Shown here piece after piece: positions 1 to 6,099 of a DNA stretch of 6,099 bases. The DNA is from Chloroflexi bacterium UBA4733. GTDB taxonomy: Bacteria; Chloroflexota; UBA4733. The DNA lies in assembly GCA_002404055.1 (NCBI GenBank), contig DHIZ01000342.1, forward strand, positions 1 to 6,099. Reading direction: 5' to 3'. The notes beneath the pieces were generated by a model. The model worked only from the letters and a program-made list of their open reading frames with translations, searched no databases and had not been told where the DNA came from. The position numbers were made by a program, and so were the translations under genes. The first letter of the stretch is position 1, and every line of letters begins with the position of its first letter.

Positions 1-38
1 GGCGGCATGCCGTTCAGACTCCCCGTTGCCACGCTTGT

Positions 39-67
39 ATTATCCGCCTTTAGCGCCAGCTTGTCAA
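39..67 (-). promoter_or_regulatory. Near-consensus sigma70-type promoter pointing out of the window
   Basis: On the minus strand, TTGACA (67-62) matches the -35 consensus at all six bases. After exactly 17 bases comes GATAAT (44-39), five of six bases of the -10 consensus. Transcription would start near 32-33 and run left. About 8 bases further on, GGGGAG (24-19) is followed after 10 bases by ATG (8-6), a possible ribosome binding site and start of a gene lying outside the window; an RNA gene is also possible. The promoter cannot serve the three genes described here because it lies downstream of them. Confidence 0.65.
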
Positions 68-80
68 GCAGTATTACTGC
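59..80. repeat. Two overlapping perfect palindromes at the -35 box (candidate operator)
   Basis: GCTTGTCAAGC (59-69) is a perfect palindrome of 5-base arms around one base and contains the whole -35 box. GCAGTATTACTGC (68-80) is a perfect palindrome of 6-base arms around one base, sharing two bases with the first and lying directly upstream of the -35. Both sit where a dimeric repressor or activator would act. No specific regulator motif is recognised, so operator function is an inference. Confidence 0.4.
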
Positions 81-214
81 CTACATAAACTGCCGCTTTC
101 CGGCTACATCCGCCCTGTCCTGAGCACGAAACCAGGCTTATTACTGCTTAACTTGCTTGGAAGTCCGGGCTAGGGCGCGGCAGCAGATAACGGTGTCGGC
201 AGTCGAGCGATTGC

Positions 215-282
215 CCCCCGACCTTCTCCTTGGTAATGAGACCGTCATTGCATGAACGTCCGCGAAGTCAACAACTCGGGGG
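215..282. repeat. Weak nested inverted repeats downstream of the operon
   Basis: CCCCCGA (215-221) and TCGGGGG (276-282) are perfect 7-base inverted repeats 54 bases apart. They enclose a second pair, GTAATGA (233-239) and TCATTGC (245-251), with a 5-base loop and one G-T pair. They could form a nested stem structure just after the last gene. The stems are short, the spacer is long and there is no T run, so this may be chance; if real it could protect the 3' end of the operon mRNA. Confidence 0.2.
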
Positions 283-290
283 TAAGGCCG

Positions 291-965
291 TCACACCCCT
301 CCTCCACTTGTCCCCGGTGGTAGGGCGGCTTGGGCCGGTCGTGCTGCCGGCTTGCGCGTCTGCTGCTGCCCGGTCGGCCTTGCCCCTATAGGCGCGGCCG
401 TTACGGCGGAAGTTGCGGGTCCCGCTGCTGGGAATCCAGTGACGTTCGCGAACTCCTCGAGCGCCGCCGTCAGGTCGTCTAGACCCTGATTGTGTTCCTT
501 GGCCTTCGTCTCCGCGTCCTTGATCGCGGCGTTGGAGGCGGCGGTGATCGAGGCGGCGATCGCCGCCGTCGAGGGATCATTCGCGGCTGCTGCCGCGAAG
601 TCCTTTGATCCAAGGAGCTGCAGCGTGGCCTTCGCCTCCTGAACGCTGCTGTCTGTGGACTGAGCCAGCGCGGATCTGACGCTTTGAATGGCGTCGCCGG
701 CTTGCCGCATGAGGTCGCTCAAGGGCAATGCCGGCGTGGCCGCCGCCGTCGCGTTGGGCGTGAGCTCCGGCATATCTGGCACGATGACCGGCGTCCCCTC
801 CGGCAGAGCTTTCAGGCCGGCAAGGTGCGGATTGGCCTCGACGATGGCCTGCGCGGCCTCTTGCGCGACCCTTCGGGAGCCAGTCTCCGGGATGACAAAC
901 ACGTCACGTACCAAGCTGGCCACGTCTTGCTCCGCCTTCACCGTCACGAGTCGGGGGTCGGCCAT
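291..965 (-). CDS. Small protein with LysM/tail-protein-X-like N-terminus, Ala-rich helical middle and Pro/Ala tail
   Basis: A 224-residue protein that I do not recognise as a named family. Three regions are visible. Residues about 5-66 look like a LysM or phage tail protein X (gpX) type module: a first half containing VKAEQDVASLVRDVF, then IVEANPHLAGL (41-51) and EGTPVIVPD (56-64). The order of Asn-Pro-hydrophobic followed by Gly-Thr-Pro-Val-hydrophobic-Val-Pro is typical of such modules. Residues about 82-172 are alanine-rich and predicted helical, with charged and hydrophobic positions that could form a coiled coil. Residues 178-224 are low-complexity, rich in Pro, Ala, Gly and Gln, and end in GTSGGGV; they are probably disordered. 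It is the last visible gene of the operon. In tail-like loci LysM/gpX-like proteins sit at the baseplate hub or bind peptidoglycan, so a hub or wall-anchoring part is possible. A plain LysM protein unrelated to gpX is the main alternative. The CDS is secure; the role is tentative. Confidence 0.72.
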   Translation of the reverse strand: MADPRLVTVKAEQDVASLVRDVFVIPETGSRRVAQEAAQAIVEANPHLAGLKALPEGTPVIVPDMPELTPNATAAATPALPLSDLMRQAGDAIQSVRSALAQSTDSSVQEAKATLQLLGSKDFAAAAANDPSTAAIAASITAASNAAIKDAETKAKEHNQGLDDLTAALEEFANVTGFPAAGPATSAVTAAPIGARPTGQQQTRKPAARPAQAALPPGTSGGGV

Positions 966-973
966 AGCTAATT

Positions 974-978
974 CTCCT
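974..978 (-). promoter_or_regulatory. Ribosome binding site of the LysM/gpX-like gene
   Basis: The minus strand reads TAAGCAACAGGAGAATTAGCT and then ATG. AGGAG sits 8 bases before the ATG at 965. The stop codon of the DUF6519 gene lies 18 bases upstream of that ATG. The strong match and spacing decide this start. Confidence 0.8.
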
Positions 979-983
979 GTTGC

Positions 984-3900
984 TTACGCGGTAATGATGT
1001 TGAGAGGCTGCCACGGCGTCCCCAGATTGGCGCCGTTAACCTGGATGACGCCTCGAGCGATGTTTCCGACGACTGTGTAAGCCGGGGGCTCGTTAGGCAG
1101 CGCCAGCGCCAGAGCCACGTCTCCCGGCCCGTGCATGTAGTTCGAGCTGGCCACGATCGCTCCCGCTTCAATACTCGCCACCGGGAAGCCAGCGGCCAAC
1201 AGCAGCACGCATTGGTTGTTGCTGAACACGCAAGCTCCGGAGGTGACGATGAGGAGGGTCTCCGCCTGGCCATAGGAATCGAGCTGATTCCCTTGAACAG
1301 TAAGGTTGCCGGGTCCGCTGGGCAGCCGCGCGATCTTGCTGCCGAATACGCCGAAGGTCAAGCTGCCGGCTGTGACGAAGCGCACGTTCTGGCCAGCGAC
1401 GAGGCTGCGACCGGCGGCCGTGGCGCCGCCGGACGCCGTGGCGCTGCCGCCAGCGGCGGGGGCGGCGGTGATGCGCACGGCCCGCCAGGGGGACCCAATG
1501 CTGTCTGGAGGAGAATTCTCGCTGCGCCGCACCCGATTCCCGGCAAGGTCCAAGCGGTCGAACGGCCCCAAGTATTCAACCCCGACCTTATCTCCGATTA
1601 CGTCGCCGGGGGGCCCGACATCCACCACGTCATTGCCGGAGATACGACAGGATGTCGAAGGGCCGATTACCTGGATGCCCACGCAGCTGGGGTTGTCTAC
1701 GGCCGAGGCGCCGAGGCCGACCAGGCTGTTGTTGGCGACGGCTGCATGAGCTGCCCGCACCACCCGAATGCCCGCCAGGTCCTGGCTCCGATCGATGACG
1801 GCTGCGACGTTCAGCAGCTGGTTGTCTTCGACGTCCAGCACATTGGCGCTGGCCTCGTCTGCCATGACAATGCCCCCACCCACGTTTTCGAGGATGTTGT
1901 GCTTGATCATGGCCGAGCCCAGGCTAGCCTGCACCGCGATGCCATTGCCGCCAACGCCCGTGACGCGGTTGTTGAGCACCTGGCAGCGGTCGACGGTCCC
2001 GCCCTTGACCATGGTGAGGACGATGCCGTCGCCGGTCGGTTGGACGGGAGCCGCGGCGTTGGCGGGCGATTGCACGGGAGCGGTGACGGCGTTCGCGGTT
2101 ATGCATGCACCATCGCTGCCGGCGACAATGCCGCTGCCGCGCGCCTGCACGTGGTTATTCGCGATCTCGACTCCCGCGCCGGCCGTCGTGATGCCAAGAG
2201 CGGCGATGCCCGCCTCGGCGCAGTCACTGACGAAGTTGGCAGCGATCCGCGTCTGCCCCATATGGACGACGGTGCCCTGCAAGCTGACACCGCGCTCGCG
2301 GCAGATGAGGAAGTTCTCCCGGATCACGAGCCCCAGGGTCAGCAGGGCATTCGAGCCGGCCGCCGCCGCGCCTGTCGTGGTGTTCGGCCCGGGGATGGCG
2401 ATATTGCCGATGCCGATGGCGGCCAGGATGACGTTCTCGCGGATGGAAACATCGGCCATCACTCCGGCCAGCCCAACCGCCGGAAGAGCGGTATCGCCGG
2501 CGCCAATCTGGAGCAACACGCAGCGTTGCACCGTAAGGCGGGCGCAGTTGCGCGCCGCCACAGCCAGTCCACTGCTGATGGCCCTGCCGGAGGTGAGGAT
2601 GTCCATCTCTTCGAGCGTCACATCGATGGAGTTTTCCACCAGAATGGCTGGCCCGGCGCCGAGGTAGACGAGCTGCGTCTTCCAGCCGTGCCCCTTGATG
2701 CGCAGCGCCTGCGCCGCGGAAATGTGCAGCGGCTGGCGACCCAGGTTGTAGAGTCCGGGACCGAGACAAATGGTTGCGCCCGTGGCTTTGAGCTGGTCGA
2801 TTGCCCGCTGGATGGCCTGGGCGCCGCCTTCCGGTGTGAGGCAAACCGTGCAGTCGCAGCCGGCCTCACCGAAGTCGGGCGGCCACAGGGTGCGGCAGTC
2901 GGTCACGTCGTTGGGCAGGGTGACCATGGCCAGGCGGCAGCAGTGGTGGTGAATGCCACGCGGCGGCGCCTGCTGGAGCTCTTCGACCGATGCGTCCGCC
3001 GTTCGCGCCGCGAAGGTCCAGTAGTCGGCGGTGTGATAGTCGCCGCCCGCGGGCGTGGTGCTGAACGTGATCTGGACACCGTCTTCCAGGACGATCGAGG
3101 CGCCGTCCGGGGGCACCGGGATAACCCCCGGGCTGCCCGCGGCGTCGAGGTCGATGAGGACGTGGTTGGCGGTGTCGCTCACCTGGCCCTTCTGATCCCA
3201 CCGGCGGATGCGCGTGTGGCGGCTTGAATCGGTTTCGCCCTGGGCGTTCACGGCGAACACTCCGGCTGGCAGGCTGTCCGTCAGGGTGAGGGTACGGGTG
3301 GCGTCGTTCACGTCCTGGACGTGCGCCATCACACCTGGCTCGCCGGCCAGCTCGCGCCAATCGTCGGTGATCTCGATCCAATCCCCTGCGCTGAAGCGCA
3401 GCACGGCGTCGCGACCCACACGGGCGACGACCAGATTGTGCAGGTCCGGGATAGCGGTGACCGCGGTCGCCACCGAGGCATCATCGCGCGACCACTTGAA
3501 GGTTGCCGTGCCTTGTGCGCCTTTATCGTGGATCTCGACGCGGTAGAGGCGATTCTCGAGGCCCCTGAAGCCGCCGCTGGGCGGCGTGAGACAGGGGTCG
3601 TCATCCTGTGGAACGCCGACGGCGGCGGTCGTGAGGCGGCCGGCGGAAGAGCTGACGAGGTCCAGCCAGCCTTTCACGTCGCCGTCGGGTGTTGCGCAGG
3701 TGGCGCCGGCGCCTACGTCCTGCAGAACGCGCACTTGCCAGACCGTCTGGCTGCGTGTGGTGCTGTCAACGCCAACGGCCTTCTCAACCAGGTCCGGATC
3801 CTCCAGGTAGGTGACCTCTCGACGCCACACGTCCAGGTAGACGAGGTGGGGACCGCCGTCCGTCGGAAAAGGTGCGACGTTGCTGACGTTCGGGAAATAG

Positions 3901-4262
3901 GGCTGCTCCGCGTAGGGCATGGGATCGCTGCCGCGCAGCTCGGCCAGCACCGAGTCGAAGTCCAACCGTGGGTCGGCATTCCGCGGCTTGCCGTGGTTTT
4001 CCGCAAGCAGGCCGTCGACGTAGATACGGCCGGGGCCGATCGCAGCCCCCCCGCCGGTGATCTCGATCCTGAAACCGTCCGGGGTTTGCTTTGGCACGGT
4101 GGCCAAGCCGATGGTGTCGACGGTTTCGGCCCGCATGCGCCGGTCGACGATGTCGACCAGCTCGTTCCAGTCCGCGTCGAGCTGGACGCGGCCTTGCTGC
4201 ATAAGGACTTCGCTGTAATCCTTGAAAGGGCCGAACCTCTGCCTGCTGTAGTCGCCGCTCAT
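984..4262 (-). CDS. DUF6519 protein with long C-terminal right-handed beta-helix (putative tail fibre/spike protein)
   Basis: A complete 1092-residue protein, probably an outer fibre or spike-like part of a phage-tail-like particle. Residues 1-35 carry the DUF6519 signature (MSGDYSRQRF; QQGRVQLDADWNE, 22-34). Family-like segments follow: GRIYVDG (78-84), YLDVWRREVTYLEDP (142-156), RLYRVEIHDKG (238-248) and TFKWSRDD (254-261). The module closes with a His/Cys cluster: HHHCC (438-442), Cys456, and CDCTVC (469-474). From about 475 a pectate-lyase-like opening (AIQRAIDQL; GATICLGPGLYNL, 495-507) starts a parallel beta-helix running to about 1075. Its rungs repeatedly show hydrophobic-x-x-Asn, for example IREN, IANN, VLNN and ISGN. 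An Ala/Gly/Ser-rich insertion (931-953) breaks the ladder. There is no signal peptide or membrane segment, which fits cytoplasmic assembly. No pectate-lyase catalytic set is recognised. The DUF6519 call is family recognition; the spike or fibre role is inference from fold and context. Confidence 0.85.
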   Translation of the reverse strand: MSGDYSRQRFGPFKDYSEVLMQQGRVQLDADWNELVDIVDRRMRAETVDTIGLATVPKQTPDGFRIEITGGGAAIGPGRIYVDGLLAENHGKPRNADPRLDFDSVLAELRGSDPMPYAEQPYFPNVSNVAPFPTDGGPHLVYLDVWRREVTYLEDPDLVEKAVGVDSTTRSQTVWQVRVLQDVGAGATCATPDGDVKGWLDLVSSSAGRLTTAAVGVPQDDDPCLTPPSGGFRGLENRLYRVEIHDKGAQGTATFKWSRDDASVATAVTAIPDLHNLVVARVGRDAVLRFSAGDWIEITDDWRELAGEPGVMAHVQDVNDATRTLTLTDSLPAGVFAVNAQGETDSSRHTRIRRWDQKGQVSDTANHVLIDLDAAGSPGVIPVPPDGASIVLEDGVQITFSTTPAGGDYHTADYWTFAARTADASVEELQQAPPRGIHHHCCRLAMVTLPNDVTDCRTLWPPDFGEAGCDCTVCLTPEGGAQAIQRAIDQLKATGATICLGPGLYNLGRQPLHISAAQALRIKGHGWKTQLVYLGAGPAILVENSIDVTLEEMDILTSGRAISSGLAVAARNCARLTVQRCVLLQIGAGDTALPAVGLAGVMADVSIRENVILAAIGIGNIAIPGPNTTTGAAAAGSNALLTLGLVIRENFLICRERGVSLQGTVVHMGQTRIAANFVSDCAEAGIAALGITTAGAGVEIANNHVQARGSGIVAGSDGACITANAVTAPVQSPANAAAPVQPTGDGIVLTMVKGGTVDRCQVLNNRVTGVGGNGIAVQASLGSAMIKHNILENVGGGIVMADEASANVLDVEDNQLLNVAAVIDRSQDLAGIRVVRAAHAAVANNSLVGLGASAVDNPSCVGIQVIGPSTSCRISGNDVVDVGPPGDVIGDKVGVEYLGPFDRLDLAGNRVRRSENSPPDSIGSPWRAVRITAAPAAGGSATASGGATAAGRSLVAGQNVRFVTAGSLTFGVFGSKIARLPSGPGNLTVQGNQLDSYGQAETLLIVTSGACVFSNNQCVLLLAAGFPVASIEAGAIVASSNYMHGPGDVALALALPNEPPAYTVVGNIARGVIQVNGANLGTPWQPLNIITA

Positions 4263-4270
4263 GCCTGTTT

Positions 4271-4276
4271 CCCCTT
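4271..4276 (-). promoter_or_regulatory. Ribosome binding site of the DUF6519 gene
   Basis: On the minus strand the gap between the two genes reads TAAGTGAAGGGGAAACAGGC and then ATG. AAGGGG lies 8 bases before the ATG at 4262, a normal Shine-Dalgarno distance, and this fixes the start of the DUF6519 gene. The site begins only a few bases after the upstream stop codon, so translation of the two genes may be coupled. Confidence 0.75.
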
Positions 4277-4279
4277 CAC

Positions 4280-6099
4280 TTAGGTCGCGTAGAAGATGCC
4301 CGCTTCGAGTCCGAAGCGCAGGTACTCGTCCAGGCGTACGCGCAGGTTTGTCTCCCGCTGCGGTTCATAGAGCTCGTGAAATGCGCCCATCTCAGCCTCG
4401 TCGTCTGCGCCTTCGCGGATTTGCCGCGGGCAGTTGACGTGCAACTGGCCGTAACCTGGCTCGCCGTACCTGGTGGACGTGAGGCGTGGCTTCAGCCATG
4501 AGACGACGTCCGACTGGATCGACGCCTTCTGTGTGGCTGTGAGTGGCGGACCGACCCTCTCCTTGTCCGCGATGCGTTGCGCGATCCCGGTCTCGGGCTG
4601 GCATTGGTAACGGCGGGGCGCCGCCGCTGACAGGTCCAGGAAGGAGAAGCGGACGCAGCCGGTTTGCCTGCGCTCCGAGCGGATCGCCTGCGGCCAGCTA
4701 TCTGCTTGCCTCAGGCGAGCCAGGAAGATGGCGTTGGACACGTACTCCAGCAGCACGCTGTGCACTTTGCCGATGAGGGTGGTATCGATGGCCTGCAGCA
4801 TGCCGCCCGCGGAATCACCGTCCAGGGCGGCGTAGGCGACGCCCGTTTCGCTCGTCGCGTCGACGATGCTGTTGGTCACGACCACGTTCGCGTCTGCGGC
4901 GATGCGCAGGCCGCCAACGATGCAGTGATCGATCTCGACTGTGACATCTTTCGGCTCGACGACGAGACTAGGTTGGTCTTGGTGCCGCGGTGCGCCCGCG
5001 ATGGTCAGGCTCAGCCCGGGAACCAGGGTGCAATGGAGCAGGCGCAGCTTGCGCAAGTGGTTGCCGGACGTAGCGGGAACGCGCAGGGCGGCGCCGGCAA
5101 TCAGCAGACCGTTGAGGGTCACCTCGCTCTCCACGCCACCGGTGATCTCCAAATCGCCATTCAGCACCAGCGTCGGGCGATGCTTGTTCTCGGCTCGAAG
5201 CTCCAGGCGCTGGTTGTCGTCGATGCCGATCGACAGATTCCCCTGGTAGCGGCCGCTGCCCGCGATCTCGACGGCCCCGCCGCTGTGCACGGCGTCGAGC
5301 GCGGGCTGGAGGGGCGCCGGCGCGCTCACCGAATTCACCGGCTCCAGCAATGCGTCGAAGGTCGCCAGCCGGTCGTACTCGCCGCCGCCCGTGTCCCCCG
5401 CGAAGCCGTAGTGGAAATCGACCAGCACGTCCGCGGGCGGAGCCTGGTTCTCGGGAAAGGCGATGCGGCCGAGCACGGGATCGATGGCAATCTTGTCCTT
5501 CGGTCGGTGGGCCCACAGGCTGCCGCCCGCGTCCGAGAGATCGGCCGCGTGGACGTCGTCCGCCACAGCGGCTGCGCCGTCGTGGTGGATCAGGAGGCTC
5601 TTTTGGGGGCCGTAGTACTCGCCCAGATAGGCGTCCAGAACGCGCCGGCTAATCGGCGCCGGCACCTCGATGGGCTGGGCCAGATGGCTGATCTCAGCCT
5701 CAAAGCGCGGGTTGGTGAAGAGTGGGGCGTCGTCGCCGAGAGGGCTGAACAGGTAGCGCCTATCGTCCACTTTGACAGCGGGCGATTGAGTCAGCGGGTA
5801 GGCGTTGAGGCGCCACAGAAAGGTGCCGATGTTGGGGATGTTGTACAGGCCCTGGCCGGTCTTGATGTGGCGCACGTCGACGGTGTGCGCCAGGCCGTCA
5901 AATGGGCTGCCGAGGCGCTCGAGTGGCTCCCACTGGCGGAGGTCGGGCGCGTAGAAGTGGCTGGGCCGAATGTGGTTCATGTACTGTGTCGTACCCAGGC
6001 GCAGGAAGTACTCGACCACATTCGCGTTCCAGCCGGTAACGTCGCGAGCGAGCTGCTCGAGCATCGAGGCGGTGCCCTTGCGGCGCCGGAAGCCGATAG
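4280..6099 (-). CDS. Phage-tail/baseplate-like protein with central beta-helix-like region (5' end cut by window edge)
   Basis: Likely a structural protein of a phage-tail-like particle; no enzyme motif is seen. The frame stays open to the right edge. The codons before the first ATG (6064) read IGFRRRKGTAS and run into MLEQLARDVTGW, which looks like the conserved tail-protein motif RRRKGT..LE.LARDVTGW. The true start is therefore outside the window and the gene is partial. Counting from that Met: residues 1-160 hold the family-like stretches TTQYMNH (25-31), VDVRHI (62-67), NIPNIG (75-80) and YLFSPLGDDAPLF (104-116). Residues 192-231 carry AIDPVLGRIAFP and HYGFAGDTGGGEYDR. Residues 255-445 are short beta-strand repeats resembling a small beta-helix. 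The C-terminus has Cys470, Cys488 and Cys545, then GADDEAEMGAFHELYEPQRE (552-571) and LRFGLEAGIF. It stops at TAA, 17 bases before the DUF6519 gene. I recognise the N- and C-terminal motifs from proteins adjacent to DUF6519 proteins in tail-like loci. The exact baseplate role is inferred. Confidence 0.75.
   Translation of the reverse strand, partial: IGFRRRKGTASMLEQLARDVTGWNANVVEYFLRLGTTQYMNHIRPSHFYAPDLRQWEPLERLGSPFDGLAHTVDVRHIKTGQGLYNIPNIGTFLWRLNAYPLTQSPAVKVDDRRYLFSPLGDDAPLFTNPRFEAEISHLAQPIEVPAPISRRVLDAYLGEYYGPQKSLLIHHDGAAAVADDVHAADLSDAGGSLWAHRPKDKIAIDPVLGRIAFPENQAPPADVLVDFHYGFAGDTGGGEYDRLATFDALLEPVNSVSAPAPLQPALDAVHSGGAVEIAGSGRYQGNLSIGIDDNQRLELRAENKHRPTLVLNGDLEITGGVESEVTLNGLLIAGAALRVPATSGNHLRKLRLLHCTLVPGLSLTIAGAPRHQDQPSLVVEPKDVTVEIDHCIVGGLRIAADANVVVTNSIVDATSETGVAYAALDGDSAGGMLQAIDTTLIGKVHSVLLEYVSNAIFLARLRQADSWPQAIRSERRQTGCVRFSFLDLSAAAPRRYQCQPETGIAQRIADKERVGPPLTATQKASIQSDVVSWLKPRLTSTRYGEPGYGQLHVNCPRQIREGADDEAEMGAFHELYEPQRETNLRVRLDEYLRFGLEAGIFYAT

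Larger units (their letters stand above)
1..290. other. Region after the operon with no gene seen
   Basis: No open frame of useful length is visible on either strand. Base composition drops: positions 31-150 are 50% GC by hand count, clearly below the flanking genes. The minus strand shows no stable GC hairpin followed by a T run, so no intrinsic terminator can be called after the stop codon at 291. The left end holds a strong promoter pointing out of the window (39-67) with palindromes (59-80). The 9-base word TATTACTGC occurs at 72-80 and again at 139-147. Weak inverted repeats lie at 215-282. Confidence 0.6.

Noticed and set aside
61..89. Possible plus-strand promoter TTGTCA (61-66), 17 bases, CATAAA (84-89)
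   Set aside because: The -10 matches only four of six bases, the -35 overlap follows from the palindrome, and no plus-strand gene follows.
195..222. Imperfect hairpin (GTCGGCA with TGCC, bulge, GAC) considered as a terminator
   Set aside because: The stem needs a four-base bulge and is not followed by a T run on the minus strand.
221..230. AAGGAGAAGG-like ribosome site on the minus strand after the last gene
   Set aside because: No ATG, GTG or TTG lies at a usable distance downstream, and no open frame of any length follows.
475..600. CRISPR array, tRNA or IS element anywhere in the window
   Set aside because: The repeated GCG/GCC-type triplets here come from Ala-rich codons. No regular repeat-spacer pattern, cloverleaf, transposase or terminal inverted repeats were seen by eye.
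684..1080. Plus-strand open frames crossing the junction of the DUF6519 and LysM/gpX-like genes
   Set aside because: They overlap both real genes and the AGGAG ribosome site on the other strand, and their products are low-complexity.
1131..3227. Long plus-strand open frame of 698 codons opposite the DUF6519 gene
   Set aside because: It lies wholly antisense to a well-supported family member. Its product is Arg/Asp/Gly/His/Ala-rich with no recognisable domain, as expected from the codon bias of a GC-rich gene read backwards.
3321..4283. Plus-strand open frame of 320 codons opposite the 5' part of the DUF6519 gene
   Set aside because: Antisense shadow of conserved DUF6519 codons. No ribosome site or domain is seen.

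Overview
The window is a stretch of GC-rich bacterial accessory DNA. Three genes lie head to tail on the minus strand, so they read from right to left. The gaps between them are only 17 and 18 bases, and each internal gene has its own good Shine-Dalgarno sequence, so they look like one operon entering from the right edge. Nothing identifies the taxon. The strong codon bias and GC-rich third positions fit many soil or environmental groups (Actinobacteria, Acidobacteria, Chloroflexi, Proteobacteria).

Layout in transcription order. (1) 6099-4280: a large protein cut by the right window edge. I recognise it as the phage-tail/baseplate-like family found beside DUF6519 proteins. It has an N-terminal tail-protein-like region, a middle that looks like a short beta-helix, and a conserved acidic C-terminal motif. 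(2) 4262-984: a complete 1092-residue DUF6519 protein. Its N-terminal module ends in a His/Cys cluster and is followed by a long right-handed parallel beta-helix with an asparagine ladder. (3) 965-291: a 224-residue protein with a LysM/gpX-like N-terminal segment, an alanine-rich helical middle and a Pro/Ala/Gln/Gly tail. (4) 290-1: no gene seen, no convincing terminator, and lower GC. At its left end is a near-consensus minus-strand sigma70-type promoter (TTGACA, 17 bases, GATAAT) overlapped by two adjacent perfect palindromes. It points out of the window toward a new transcription unit.

Taken together, the genes look like the distal part of a phage-tail-like particle locus, such as an extracellular contractile injection system or a domesticated tail. 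A baseplate-type protein and a beta-helix fibre or spike-like protein would form outer parts of the particle, and the LysM-like protein would be a small hub or cell-wall-associated part. That system assignment rests on family recognition and gene order. No sheath, tube, AAA+ ATPase or toxin gene is visible here, so it remains an inference.
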